A stretch of 64,000 nucleotides of DNA. Source: Lophium mytilinum (lineage: Eukaryota; Ascomycota; Dothideomycetes; Mytilinidiales; Mytilinidiaceae). Shown piece after piece: positions 34,130 through 44,682 of this stretch; the first letter of the stretch is position 1; each line of letters starts with the position of its first letter. The stretch spans positions 1,233,832-1,297,831 of the forward strand of contig MU004191.1 in NCBI GenBank assembly GCA_010093605.1, given 5' to 3'. The translations under genes and the position numbers were made by a program. The notes under the pieces are model-generated. The model was not told where the DNA came from. It made no database searches and worked only from the letters and a program-made list of their open reading frames with translations.

Positions 34130-35460
34130 CTACACCACCTCGACACTCTTATTCGTCGCCCCATCCTCTTTCCTGCTATCTCCGTCTTCAAACTCCACCA
34201 CCACATTCGTTGTCTGCTTGATCCCCCGCACATTCTGCATCCTAAACTCGTCCCCCAGAATACTCTCATCGCTCCCATTCGCCTTCGTCCGCCCGCTGCC
34301 TCCCACGCCCCCGAGCCCGCCGCCCACACTTGCCGCGCCCCCGGTCACCGTCACCCCATTCCCGTTCCCACTACGGTCATTCAGCGTATACATGCCCCCC
34401 GTCCCGCGCGTGCGCCTGCCACCCGTGCGGCCGCCGGTGGTGCTATCGCCCATGGACGACGCGAGGCCCTTGACGTAGCGGCGGTAGAGGGTGCGGGTGG
34501 CGGGGAGGCAGGTGCAGACGATGCTGACGGTGAGCTCGGTGCTGCTCCAGAGGACGGGCGCGGCGAACTGGTAGTTGCGGTCCGAGGCGGAGCCTAGGGC
34601 GACGAGTTGCTGCAGGCGCACGAGGCCGCAGATGCCGGCGAGGACGCCGGCGGAGAGCGAGAGGGTGATGGTGAGGCGCTCGCGGCGCTTGATTTGGAGG
34701 TTGCGCAGGAAGAACCAGGGGAGGGCGGCGAGGAAGAAGTCGAGGAAGGTGCCGTAGCCTAAGGGGTGGGGGGTTAGGGAAGGNNNNNNNNNNNNNNNNN
34801 NNNGGGCGTACCGGCTAGGGTGTAACCGACGGCGGTTACGTTGAAGTGGCAGACTTTGTCGGTTATGAAGGGGTTCCAGTTGGAGTAGACGGGGAAGCAT
34901 TGGACGAAGAGGCCGATGAACTCGAGGAGGCAGAGGATGGCGACGATGGCCATGGATGAGTAGATGATTATCTTGTGTCTGTGCATGCGAGATTGGTGAG
35001 AACGCGTGCGAAGTATGTGGGCGGTCTCGGTTTTACGCAGTACTCACGTCTTCTTTACCACGATCATGAGTAGGAAGGTTGCAACGGCAGCTTTGCTAGT
35101 GAGGACAGACAAGGGGAAGATGCAGGCGTAGGTGAACAATAGCTTGGACAGCTTTTTGATTTGTTCTACATCTGTCAATTTGTCGTTGTGTTGGCCTAGG
35201 CCTCGATATGCTCCCCCAATGGCTACCGCTGTAAAAGCAATGAGCATGACCTATTTGAGCGTCAGTGAGATAGATAAGGGTGGCGGTTTGCGGATAGGTT
35301 CAAGTACCATCGCTGCCCATAGCCAGTAATCATCCGCTCGCATGCCAGAAAACAGCCTTATACGTGCCCAGGTCCTCGTCGCAACGAATGCAAGCGCTAG
35401 GAACATTTCCAGGAGCGTAACGCCGACAACTGTCGGTCCCATGCCCCCGAGGCCCCCCAT
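34130..35460 (-). CDS. seven-helix integral membrane protein (fungal rhodopsin/Pth11-like)
   Basis: Four exons (35460-35308, 35250-35048, 34978-34812, 34758-34130) give 383 residues. The layout is that of the fungal rhodopsin-domain/Pth11-like family: short outer N-terminus, helix 1 (VVGVTLLEMFLALAFVATRT), the conserved ADDYWLWAA motif before helix 2, and further helices at about residues 90-110, 125-145, 175-195, 205-225 and 240-260. The cytosolic tail (about 110 residues) is Gly/Thr-rich. There is no N-terminal CFEM domain. Members are putative receptors at the plasma membrane with mostly unknown ligands. A 20-base assembly gap (34784-34803) falls inside the third intron, so the protein should be complete. 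Converges with the TM9 gene. Confidence 0.83.
34784..34803. other. assembly gap (20 N)
   Basis: The only undetermined bases in the window. The surrounding GTACGCCC donor and CCCTTAG acceptor place the gap within a short intron of the rhodopsin-like gene. Confidence 0.99.
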
Positions 35461-37407
35461 ACTGAATTAAAAAAGGAAAGCGAAGAGACAATACGACGAG
35501 AAGAGAATCGGAAACGACCAGGAGGCCGCGATGTACAGGCCGCGATTCATAGAATATGTAGACGAGGAAAGGAGACCAAGACCCAGCCGTGCCTAGAATT
35601 CGACATACATAATCTGATAGCGGTCATGATAACTGAGTTCAGGGTCCGAGTCAGGCGTCACCCCCATGGAGTTCTCTATGCCGTGTGCTAGCATATAAAC
35701 CTCGCCCTTCCAACAAAGATCGAGGCATAGCTGTGATCCGAGTTCCCCAGCCTATCAGAGTGTGCCCCTAGCTATGGGAGGATAGCGCCTCATGATGATA
35801 TCGCTGCACGTCATTCGTTGAAAGTATTTAGGTTTGGATTAGGTTTGCTGATGCGGGCAGGAATCTGGGATCGACGCCAGCTATGTCACACCACGGGCCG
35901 ACTACTGCCCACCATGGAGTCCCCATGGTTTCGCTACCGCAGGGCAGAGTTTGACAAACGACTTGGCGTGGAGTAGTGGGAGCATATCATTCCGAGATCT
36001 GATTCGTACTTGCAGCTGATTCTGCGGAGGGAAGCCTGTTCCATGCCTGGTATGATAGCAGGAAGGCTGCTGTTTTCAATATGCTGCGGCTCATCAGCTG
36101 CATTCATGGTGTTGAAGCTGGTGATCTCACGCCACGTTGATGACTGCCACGAGATTAGAAGGGCCTTCTACGTTTTTGTCTAATTGTAGTTTCAATTTAT
36201 TCCTCGGAGAAAACCACGAGTGTTAGTCCTGGAGGGAGGCGTCACCGGTGTGCCGGTAGCATCATTATGTGTATACCTAGCAGGTTTATGCAACTAGCTA
36301 CTGTGGCGTGTATGGATTCTGGGCCGGATGGTTTTGGAAGATTCACTCGCTACTCAGCAGATTTTACCTCTCGTGGCGAATTGGATGGAGGAGCAGCGAC
36401 GGAATGGCTAGAAATCTCAACACTCTTGGTTTCTTAGGGATGACTTCGTGGTTTACAGTAAGTGGAGATCGCAGCATTTTATTAACGTCGTGATCCTGTG
36501 CCATTGATATGGAATGTGTTCCCAGGAGCTAGAAGCAAAACTAGGCTCAACATTTACGTGATCATCATGACCCTTTTTTGAGATGAAGACATAGTGAAAC
36601 CAAGGCGTCGATTGTTGACAAAGGTCATCTTCATACACAAAACCTTAGCTAACTGCCAGGCCTGGCATTTCCCTCACTCTGAATGCCTGACGGGAGAGGC
36701 CCCCATTGCAGGATATGAATACCCGGCAAATACGTCGTCGTGTACAATGAGTCGCGGAAGACATTCTAGCCACGGCGAGTTGGGAGTGAGTGCGCTGTGC
36801 CTAAGCCTAGTTCATAGGACTTGAAATTCTCCGTAAAGTAAAATATTCTACTGGTAAAACACTTGGCCCAAGAATTAACGACGGCGAGATGCTCGCCTAT
36901 CGTGAAGGTCCTCGGACTCCTGTCTCTGCAGAAAGGCAATATATTTGTCTTCAGATAAAGGTAGATAGACGCGGAAGACTGATCAGATAGAGTGCATCTA
37001 CTCGATTTGTGAATATGGTACAACTTGAAAAACATGGTAAGAAGTCCGTATATCTGCTCAGCTTCACCAATCGCCCAGGTAGGGGTGTTTCTGGTCGCAA
37101 TACTATCATGTACTCCACGCGCGTTCTCCAAAGCAGACGAGTCTGTGAGAATACATGGTTCATGGCACAGGATGTCGTTAAAGAGAGGAAAATAACCAAG
37201 AGAGTCTTGAGTAGACCTTGAGCAGTACATGCAGCCTTCAAGTGTCGATTATATAGATCAAATCATAAGTATGTACATTTATGAGATTAGAACCTTTGCA
37301 AGGCGTCAAGTTCACGTCGACTTTTAGCCCATACGAAAGAATCCGTAAAGAGAACTTACACTCCCATGCAGCATCCACGAAGGACAACCTCATCCTAGCT
37401 CGAGTGT
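35461..37407. other. intergenic, 1.9 kb
   Basis: No supported gene. Frames such as 36766-37230 (minus) have no ATG/splice or family support. The sequence is of average composition, without clear repeats. It separates the receptor-like gene from the transporter and thus marks the left border of the 37-46 kb group. Confidence 0.5.
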
Positions 37408-39196
37408 CTATTCCTTGGCGGAGACCGACACTTCGTGCATCTCGTCACCATCCTTGCGATCTGATTGACTTCCAGCTGAGGCGACAGCTCCTTCGAAGTC
37501 CCACGTTCGCCTGAAGGAAGGCGATTTGTAGGCCTTGCTGCACTGCTGATACAGCTCGTCGACTTGCTCCAAGGATAACCCCTTGGTTTCATAGATAAAG
37601 TTCCAGACAAAGGCCACGGCGAGAAGGCAGAAAGCCATCCAGATGAAGAAAACCTTGCTCCCCAAGTCCGCATTGCCTTTACCCGAGTCGACCATGTAGG
37701 GCGTGATGAATCCCAGGATGAAGTTCCAGAGCCAGTTGCTAGCGGTAGTCATCGACAGGGCCTTGGCTCTGACGTGAACGGGGAACATTTCTCCAGTAAC
37801 GACCCATGCGCATCTTTTGCACCGTTAGTGACATATCTCATTGTGTTGAGGTAAGGGTCAAGGCTTACGGTCCCCAGGAAAACTCGAAGAAGAAAATGTA
37901 GATGCAGACCACGGCAATCAAGGCGTTCTGTCCCGCAGTCGAAGTAACTGTGATACCGAGCACAGCTAGGATCAATTGGCTGATAGCCATACCGGCAGCG
38001 CCAATGAGTAACAGGTTTCGTCTTCCCATTCTCTCAACGAGATACAAGCCGGGGATGGTCGAGACGAATGCAACGACGTTAACGATAATAGTCGCCAAGA
38101 ACGCGTCTTCAATCCCGACTGTGCGGAAGAATCGAGTGCCGTAGTAAATGATGAAGTTGACTGGTCTGGTGTTAGCTTGCTCGAGAAGGTCTAATAATCA
38201 AAGACACCATCTCTACGTACTTCCTGATAGTTGCTGTAGGGCCTGGAGCGCACACCCCGTAAGTTGTCGCTTCAAAATAGGGCTTTTCCAGCAGCTCAGA
38301 TATCCAACGCCTTCAGCGCGCTCTAGCTCTACATGGGTTTCAATCTCTCGAAGCTCCTGAAGCAGTGCCGGGTGATCGACTGGCAAGGAGTTGAGGAAAC
38401 TCAGAGAAGCCTTAGCTTCTTCCACTTTGCCAACTTGAAGAAGATAGCGAGGAGTCTCGGGCAGGAACAGCATTCCTCCAGCTAGAATTAAACCAAAGAG
38501 AATCTGGATCGCAACAGGGACACGATAAGAGCCGGAGTTATTTCTGTCGCCAGTGGAATAGTTTACACATGCGGCAAGAATCAAACCAAGATTCTGCGCG
38601 CCACCGTCAGTGAAATTTTAGATCTGATGTGTCCATATATACTGACAATGCATAGCTGATAACAGCCGACAATTGTTCCACGAACCCATTTTGGGGCGGA
38701 CTCGGATTGATAAAGTGGAACTGGAAACGACTGGTTAATGATGATCGTTTCCCAGCTTGAGAATAACAGGCTTACCCAACGCGGACACAATTCCAACTCC
38801 CAGGCCGGCCACCACCCGACCAACGACGAATAAGGGCAGAGCATGAGCTATCGTTTGTAAGACGACTCCGGTAATGAAGACACCACATGCCGCAACTAGA
38901 CCCAATCGGCGGCCGAAGCAATCTCCAGCAGGACCGGCAAGAAGTGCACCGACGAACGTTCCCACAGATAGAATCGATACCACAAGCGATGTCTGGGTAG
39001 TAGTGATAACAGGGTTGCCACTCGCATCCGTAGTTGTTGCCATAGTATCGACCCAGTAGTTCATGGTCAAGATCCCAGAGATTGACGCAGTATCATAGCC
39101 GAAAAGAATGCCGCCGATGGATGCGAAGATTCCAACCAAGATGGCAGGCCATAATGAGCCGTCCGGCCTCTCACTCTTCTTTGGCAAGTAGCCCAT
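37408..39196 (-). CDS. MFS sugar transporter (SP family)
   Basis: Five exons (39196-38776, 38720-38647, 38593-38221, 38160-37869, 37813-37408) give 521 residues with twelve predicted helices. It belongs to the sugar porter family of proton-coupled hexose/pentose transporters in the plasma membrane. Signatures: GILFGYDTASISGIL in helix 1, DCFGRRLGL (loop 2-3), VPLYQSESAPKWVRG after helix 4, LPETPRYLLQVGK (loop 6-7), QQLSGINFIIYYG in helix 7, ERMGRRNLL (loop 8-9) and YETKGLSLEQVDELY after helix 12. The C-terminal tail is hydrophilic. Introns are 53-60 nt. It is the left neighbour of the reductase gene (divergent, 735 bp). The substrate cannot be set from sequence alone. Confidence 0.93.
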
Positions 39197-39931
39197 GATG
39201 ATGAAATTGAGATTTGTGGAGAGAATAATAAGAAAGTGTGTATGATGAAGGCGTACTGAAACAGTAATCTGGGGTTTGCATCGTAATCCGGGGAACCTGC
39301 AGGCTTTATGCACATGTCTGGGGCTTCACGGGAGGCCACATAAGAAATTTTGTGGGGTTAGGAGGCTCTTCTGAACTGTGTCCCTCGAGATCGAGACCCA
39401 ACTTCTTCTTGCCGTTTTTAGGGTTCGGTTTCCGAGAGCGCCACCATCGCCTTGACTGGAATTAGCAAGTATGCGGGAGACCAATGCTAGCAAGTTGCAC
39501 TTTATCCTCCAGAATTATGTTGGCGAGGTCAAGCTGGAGGGATTGGAAGTCTCCTGAATCGCGAGTTCGTGACTACTACTAGAAAAAAAGTGAATTAGAA
39601 TAGGCGCACAACGGGTACCAATGACTCGCTGAAGTCACGCTATCATCTCGGTACGGGGCTGGGGCTTGAGCTAGCCGATTCCCGTAACTTGTAGAGGGCT
39701 ATCTTTTCTATCCAGACCTGCCGTTCTCGGAAAGTTTCCAGGTGTGGAAAGGTTGAAGATGGGTCCAGGCACCCCGGGAAACGCCACAGTGAGTTGCATT
39801 CACGGCGTATCATGTATCGAGTCTCATAATCGTCTCGAACAGCTCTGGGTTGTTGATAAATAAAGCCTTGTTTTTACTTTGGAAGAGGTGCATCGCAACA
39901 CTTTCAGCATTGACAACGAATATACACCACA
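39197..39931. other. divergent promoter of transporter and reductase genes
   Basis: 735 bp between two divergent start codons. No gene. An AT-rich motif TTGATAAATAAAGC lies about 80 bp upstream of the reductase start (39852-39865) and could serve as a TATA-like element. Confidence 0.4.
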
Positions 39932-42214
39932 ATGGACGCAGTGTCCACTTCGTACTTTCTTACCGTTGGCAGCGAGGATACCGTTCTGCTACTGTTGGTC
40001 ACCACGGTGCTGCTCTACTATGTAGCCCAAAGTCAGATTGGTCCGAAGCATGAGCGGTCTCGTCTTGAAGACCTGTTTAATATTCCTCAAAGACAATCGC
40101 ATCGGACCGGAGCTTCTCCAATTTCGCAAGGAAGAAGCCGTAATGTTTGCGATGTAATCGGGCCTTCGTCGGTAAGCACTTCGATTTTTCTTCGCATTTA
40201 TCAGTATACCTGTACATTATGGGAGTCGCGACTAACTAGAAAGCTGCAGGATGTTGGAGCGGTCGTCTTCTGGGCATCGCAAGGTGGCTCTGCGGAAGCC
40301 CTAGCATCTCGTTGCACCTCCGACCTCACGAAAGCTTTATCCAAACGGGTCATCACCGCCGACCTAGCGGATTATGATTTCAAGCATATGCCAGACGTAA
40401 AGTCTCAAGCACTGCTGATTTTTGTCGTGTCTACATATGGTGAAGGAGACCCGCCTGATAATGGCGTCGCCTTCCTCGAATCCCTTTGTGAGCTTCGCAA
40501 GCGGAGACGCCGGCTGAACAATGTCCGCTATACGATGTTTGGCTTAGGCAATTCCAACTATACGCATTACAATAAGTTTGCGTTTGATATCGACCGCCTC
40601 CTCGTGGAGTTGGGCGCCACCAAGATCGGTCCTCTTGGGCTGGGTGACGACCGCGAGGGCGGCACTGAGGAAAGCTTTGTGTCTTGGAAGAGCGACATGG
40701 GCCATCAGGTAGCAGAAACGCTACACCTACGTCCTGTTCAGAAAGGCTACTCACCTCGCATACGTATTTGTCCTCTAAAGGATAGCAGCGATGGCACGAT
40801 GCCTGGAGTCTCGTCAAACGTCTACCAAGGCGAGCCGGTACCTGTCTCAGCCACATCTAATTTGAGCAGCAACATTACTCTCCCAATCACAGGGGCTCGA
40901 CAACTCACTTCTGTGAAAGACGGTGGCGATGCTCAGATCTCCCGTCATTGTGTTCACCTGGAATTTAGCCTTGACGGCTGTCCGACGGTAACCTACGAGA
41001 CAGGGGACTATCTTCGCATCTGGCCCATCAACCCGGACTCGGAGGTTCAGGCACTGCTACATGTCTTGGGGGTCTGGGACGCACGCAAGGATGTGGTGGC
41101 AATTGTACCGATTGACGGGACCTCGCGCTCCAGTATTCGAATCCCGACTCCTGCGACTTTAGAAGCCCTGTTCCGCTACTGTCTTGACATCTGTGGACCC
41201 GTTTCGAGGGCATTCCTCGGTGGTCTATCAGAGTTCACTACGGATACGAATGTTCAAGATCGACTCGAAGCATTGACAGGCGACCGCAACGTGTTTTACG
41301 AAAAGGTCACATCGAAACGGTGGACCCTTGCCGCAGTATTGAAATTGGTAACGGCACAAAGCGAGAGTGGTCGAGGACAATCGAGTCTGGATATACCTCT
41401 ATCCTACGTTTTGGAGAACCTAAAGAAGCTTCAGCCCAGAAGTTACTCTATTTCTTCCTCTCCTCTCCTGGACCCACGAGCTATTGCCGTTACAGCATTG
41501 GCGGTAAGCGATTCTCTGAAAGAGGCATCGACAGATACTTACCTCTTCCGCGGAGTGACCAGCAACTATTTGTTGCAGTTACAACAAGAGTTTGGTCAAG
41601 TCTCGCCCGAGACGCAATCATCAACGGGTTCTTATTCCACTGCGGGGCCTTGTGATCTCCTTCAGGGGGGCAAGGTGTTCGCTCGCATCCGCCGAAGTAA
41701 CTTCAAACCGCCGACAGACCCGTCAACTCCTATTATAATGATCGGCTCTGGGACCGGCGTCGCGCCTTTCCGAGCCTTTGTTCAGGAGCGGATGAAGCTC
41801 AAGATGCAGGGTTCGCACGTCGGCAAAACAATGCTGCTAGTGGGACACCGGGATGCAGATGAAGATTATTACTACAGTGATCTGTGGCAAGAGGCTAACG
41901 AGTGTCTGGGCGAAGCGTTCGAATTATTCACGGCGTTTTCACGCGGAAACCAGAAACCTCGGCAGTACGTTCAAGATGTGTTAGCAACCAAGTCTGATAA
42001 AGTCCTCGACATCTTGGCTGCTAACCGTCCAGCTGGTGGCGCCATGTATATTTGCGGGTCGTCGCTCATGGCAAACGGAGTAAAGACCTGCCTTGCAGAA
42101 ATGTGGTCCCAGAGCTCACGGAAGTCGGCGAGCCTGCCAGGTGAAACTGCTGATGAGTGGATAAAGGGACTTAGTCGACTAAGGCGTTTGCAAGAGGATT
42201 CGTGGGGGAAGTAA
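39932..42214 (+). CDS. NADPH-cytochrome P450 reductase paralogue
   Basis: Two exons, 39932-40171 and 40250-42214, give 734 residues. It passes electrons from NADPH through FAD and FMN to microsomal P450s. Order: N-terminal anchor (residues about 18-35, LLLLVTTVLLYYVA); flavodoxin domain with SQGGSAE, STYGEGDPPDN and GLGNSNYTHYN; FAD domain with RSYSISSSP; NADPH domain with GSGTGVAPFRAFVQER; C-terminus LQEDSWGK. The phosphate loop reads SQGGSAE instead of the usual SQTGTAE, and the tail differs from the common EDVW end, so this looks like a specialised paralogue rather than the housekeeping enzyme. It sits between a sugar transporter and a regulator, and its last 44 nt overlap the end of the regulator gene on the other strand. 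Confidence 0.92.
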   Translation: MDAVSTSYFLTVGSEDTVLLLLVTTVLLYYVAQSQIGPKHERSRLEDLFNIPQRQSHRTGASPISQGRSRNVCDVIGPSSVSTSIFLRIYQYTCTLWESRLTRKLQDVGAVVFWASQGGSAEALASRCTSDLTKALSKRVITADLADYDFKHMPDVKSQALLIFVVSTYGEGDPPDNGVAFLESLCELRKRRRRLNNVRYTMFGLGNSNYTHYNKFAFDIDRLLVELGATKIGPLGLGDDREGGTEESFVSWKSDMGHQVAETLHLRPVQKGYSPRIRICPLKDSSDGTMPGVSSNVYQGEPVPVSATSNLSSNITLPITGARQLTSVKDGGDAQISRHCVHLEFSLDGCPTVTYETGDYLRIWPINPDSEVQALLHVLGVWDARKDVVAIVPIDGTSRSSIRIPTPATLEALFRYCLDICGPVSRAFLGGLSEFTTDTNVQDRLEALTGDRNVFYEKVTSKRWTLAAVLKLVTAQSESGRGQSSLDIPLSYVLENLKKLQPRSYSISSSPLLDPRAIAVTALAVSDSLKEASTDTYLFRGVTSNYLLQLQQEFGQVSPETQSSTGSYSTAGPCDLLQGGKVFARIRRSNFKPPTDPSTPIIMIGSGTGVAPFRAFVQERMKLKMQGSHVGKTMLLVGHRDADEDYYYSDLWQEANECLGEAFELFTAFSRGNQKPRQYVQDVLATKSDKVLDILAANRPAGGAMYICGSSLMANGVKTCLAEMWSQSSRKSASLPGETADEWIKGLSRLRRLQEDSWGK

Positions 42215-44196
42215 TAGAGTTTGGATGGGGGAGGCCCCAGATGAGTCGCAGGTGTTGTTCCAATGTATGATTTGGACAAGCATTTTCCTGCTTGCACTGC
42301 TCGAGAAGGTTTACTAGCTCCATTCTCTCCGTAGGATCATGGATCCACCTATAACCTACGCAAGTAAGTTGGAATTCTATGTGTATTGGGGCAGACATTC
42401 GAACCCAGACTGATAGTAAGGCATGCAATGACCTTGCCAATCGGGCATTTGTTGTGCTGCGCTACTCCACAAAGCACACGGACGTGATTCTGGACCTCAC
42501 TCTACGGTCGAATTAGGGTTGTTCTTTGAGAGGCTCAATTGTCCACTGACAGCAAAACATGAAACATACCTCCGTCTGTTTGTGCCGCTCGATAGCCTGA
42601 GGGCCAAGTATTAGGCTGCCCGGGTCGTACATAGCCAGGAGCAATTGCGCGAGTCGGCAATGAATGTAGCCCGTTACTAAATATCACGTCATTCTACACG
42701 CAATGAAAAAATCAATACATCATTTCGACTTACAACAGGCATTCACGGTGAATCGTATCTCGGGTAACATCCCGGCAGCCGTTAAACCACGTCCGGCTAA
42801 TGGTAGAGGTTGAAACGATGGCCATGTTTGTTCTGACCATTGTTTCAAGAGTCGCTGCAGCTGTTCAAATTGCTGCCCCCGAGGCTCCGTCTCATGCCCA
42901 AAACAGAAGTCCGCGGTTTGTCCTGCTAGCTTTTGCGCTCTCCTCGTCCACGAATGGACGTCGGACGAGTCTCCGGGATCCCAAAGTCGGGACTCATCAA
43001 CGCTGGTGCGTACCGGCTTCTGCCGAGAAATGGCATGGAAGATATCCTGCCGCTGGTGAACCCAAAACGCGGCCTGCGCTAACTTGGTTGCTGGCTGTCG
43101 GTCGTCACTGGCTATGGTAGCAGCGAAGACGTGTCCAGCTAAAAGATGTGACTCTGCATCCTGCCCATCTTGTCGGGCTGCCAGTAACAGTGTGTCAGTA
43201 TAAAACTTCTGGGACATTGGTAGCATAGAAGAGAGAAGGCGTTAGTCATCCGTGTAATCACAGAAAGCGTACCTTGAGACTCCTCATATAAGCGTAGAAT
43301 CACGACTGATGCGAGCCCAGACCCATCGGCTAGTCTAGACGGGTCGCGCATGAGCTTTGACAGTAGCGAAATGGACTTTTGGTGAAATGTGTCGGCTCGT
43401 CCATCGTCATGCCCCGTTTCTTTGCAATAATAAAACGCGGAAAGAGCTAATATAGAATAACAGAGAACAGGGCAACTAGGAGCGAGCCGGAGAGCCTCAA
43501 TGGTGAAGTCCGGGTGGGTATGATCAAACCTGCATCAACCAGGTTTCATAATGTCAATCATCTCAACATAAATGTCAAAGTTCTGCTAGGTTTAGGCTTA
43601 CCACGGGCGCCCGATGAAATCTCCGAAGTACTGTAAGAGGGATGCATCTTCAGAAGTAAGAGTGAACGGTGAGGACAACTGTTCAATATGATGGTCCTGT
43701 CTACAATCGCTTGAAACATGGCCGACGGTGATGCGGTGCTCTAACGGGGATTCGTGATCCGCTGGGGGAGCTTCAAACGGCCAACTCTGGGGTTCCGAAG
43801 ACCAACGCACCAGTCCAGACGGCTCCGGATCTGACTGGGGTGATTTCCCAGAATGTTCTCGAGGGTTCTCTGGGTCTGGTCTTGGGCTTGGGGAACTTGA
43901 AAGCCGGGGCGCGGTAGGTGACTGAGGTTTGGCCCGGGGGGTCCAGGCCCGGCGAGTTGAGAAGCGCACATTGAACCGCTGGGTACACGGGCGACCTGCT
44001 GCACGGCATCTAGAACACGAAGGTATCTCTCTGTCACCTGAGCATGTGGAAGTAAAAGTCAGCAAGCGAACAGACGCTTCAATTCACATCTTGCGGGAGG
44101 ACTGGGGAGGAAGGGGTGAGTGGGGCAGGACGTACAGGCAACGTGCCGTAAGCGGCAGGCTTGGCAGGTAGAGCCTTGAGTGCCCGACGGTGCCAT
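42171..44196 (-). CDS. Zn2Cys6 transcription factor
   Basis: Seven exons (44196-44136, 44037-43602, 43529-43273, 43177-42734, 42676-42570, 42501-42405, 42355-42171) give 528 residues. The zinc cluster at residues 11-38 is split by the first intron and reads CQACRLRHVAC, then C-x2-C-x6-C in the second exon, a perfect C-x2-C-x6-C-x6-C-x2-C-x6-C. A Ser/Pro-rich linker follows, then the fungal-specific regulatory region of ArcA-type factors (YFGDFIGRPW, SHLLAGHVFAA, YIHCRLAQLLLAMYDP, final HLRLIWGL). It is divergent from the CYP53-like P450 (486 bp) and converges with the reductase, so a pathway-specific role is likely. Introns are 49-98 nt. Its last coding bases overlap the reductase gene. Confidence 0.88.
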
Positions 44197-44682
44197 GTTT
44201 TAGGCAAGTTGGAAAATGAGAGACCAGATGAGAAAGCAAGTTGCTGAAATGGTGAGAGGGCACAAGGGGGTGAAGAAGTTGTCCCACTGAGAGGGAGAAA
44301 CTAGCCGCATTCGGCAACCTGCTATATCTGGCAAGTTTTTCCTTGCCCGAAGCCACTTCCCCACTCCCCACTCCCAACTCCCAACTCCCCCAGACCCCGC
44401 GACAAGCTAACATACAACTGCCTTCAAATCGTAATATGCACCCATCACAGCGCGGATTCTAATTTGCCCAAGTCACTAGCTTTCACCCAATTGGTAGCGG
44501 GGAAACGCCATTTGGAGTAATTCTGTCACGAGGTCATGGAGAGAAACTGTTGCTGAATCAAGCAACTTCCAGGGAATGCTGCCGAGCAGCAAAGATTGCT
44601 TGGCCATGAGGCCTGCTAAGATGCGTATTTGAATGCTTCTTCATCACTAGGATCATGTACCAAGCTCGACATAGGTGTCAAT
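44197..44682. other. divergent promoter of regulator and P450 genes
   Basis: 486 bp between two divergent start codons. It holds a candidate CGG-type palindrome, listed separately, and stretches of C-rich repeats (CACTCCC/CAACTCC) at 44360-44395. No gene. Confidence 0.5.
44305..44314. promoter_or_regulatory. CCG-N4-CGG palindrome, possible Zn2Cys6 site
   Basis: CCGCATTCGG between the divergent regulator and P450 genes. Dimeric Zn2Cys6 proteins bind CGG triplets in defined spacing and orientation, so this palindrome is a candidate site for the neighbouring regulator. A 10-bp motif like this can occur by chance. Confidence 0.25.

Noticed and set aside
36766-37230. 154-codon minus-strand frame in the 35-37 kb gap
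   Set aside because: Starts at a non-ATG codon, shows mixed composition, no motif, and competes with another open frame on the same strand.
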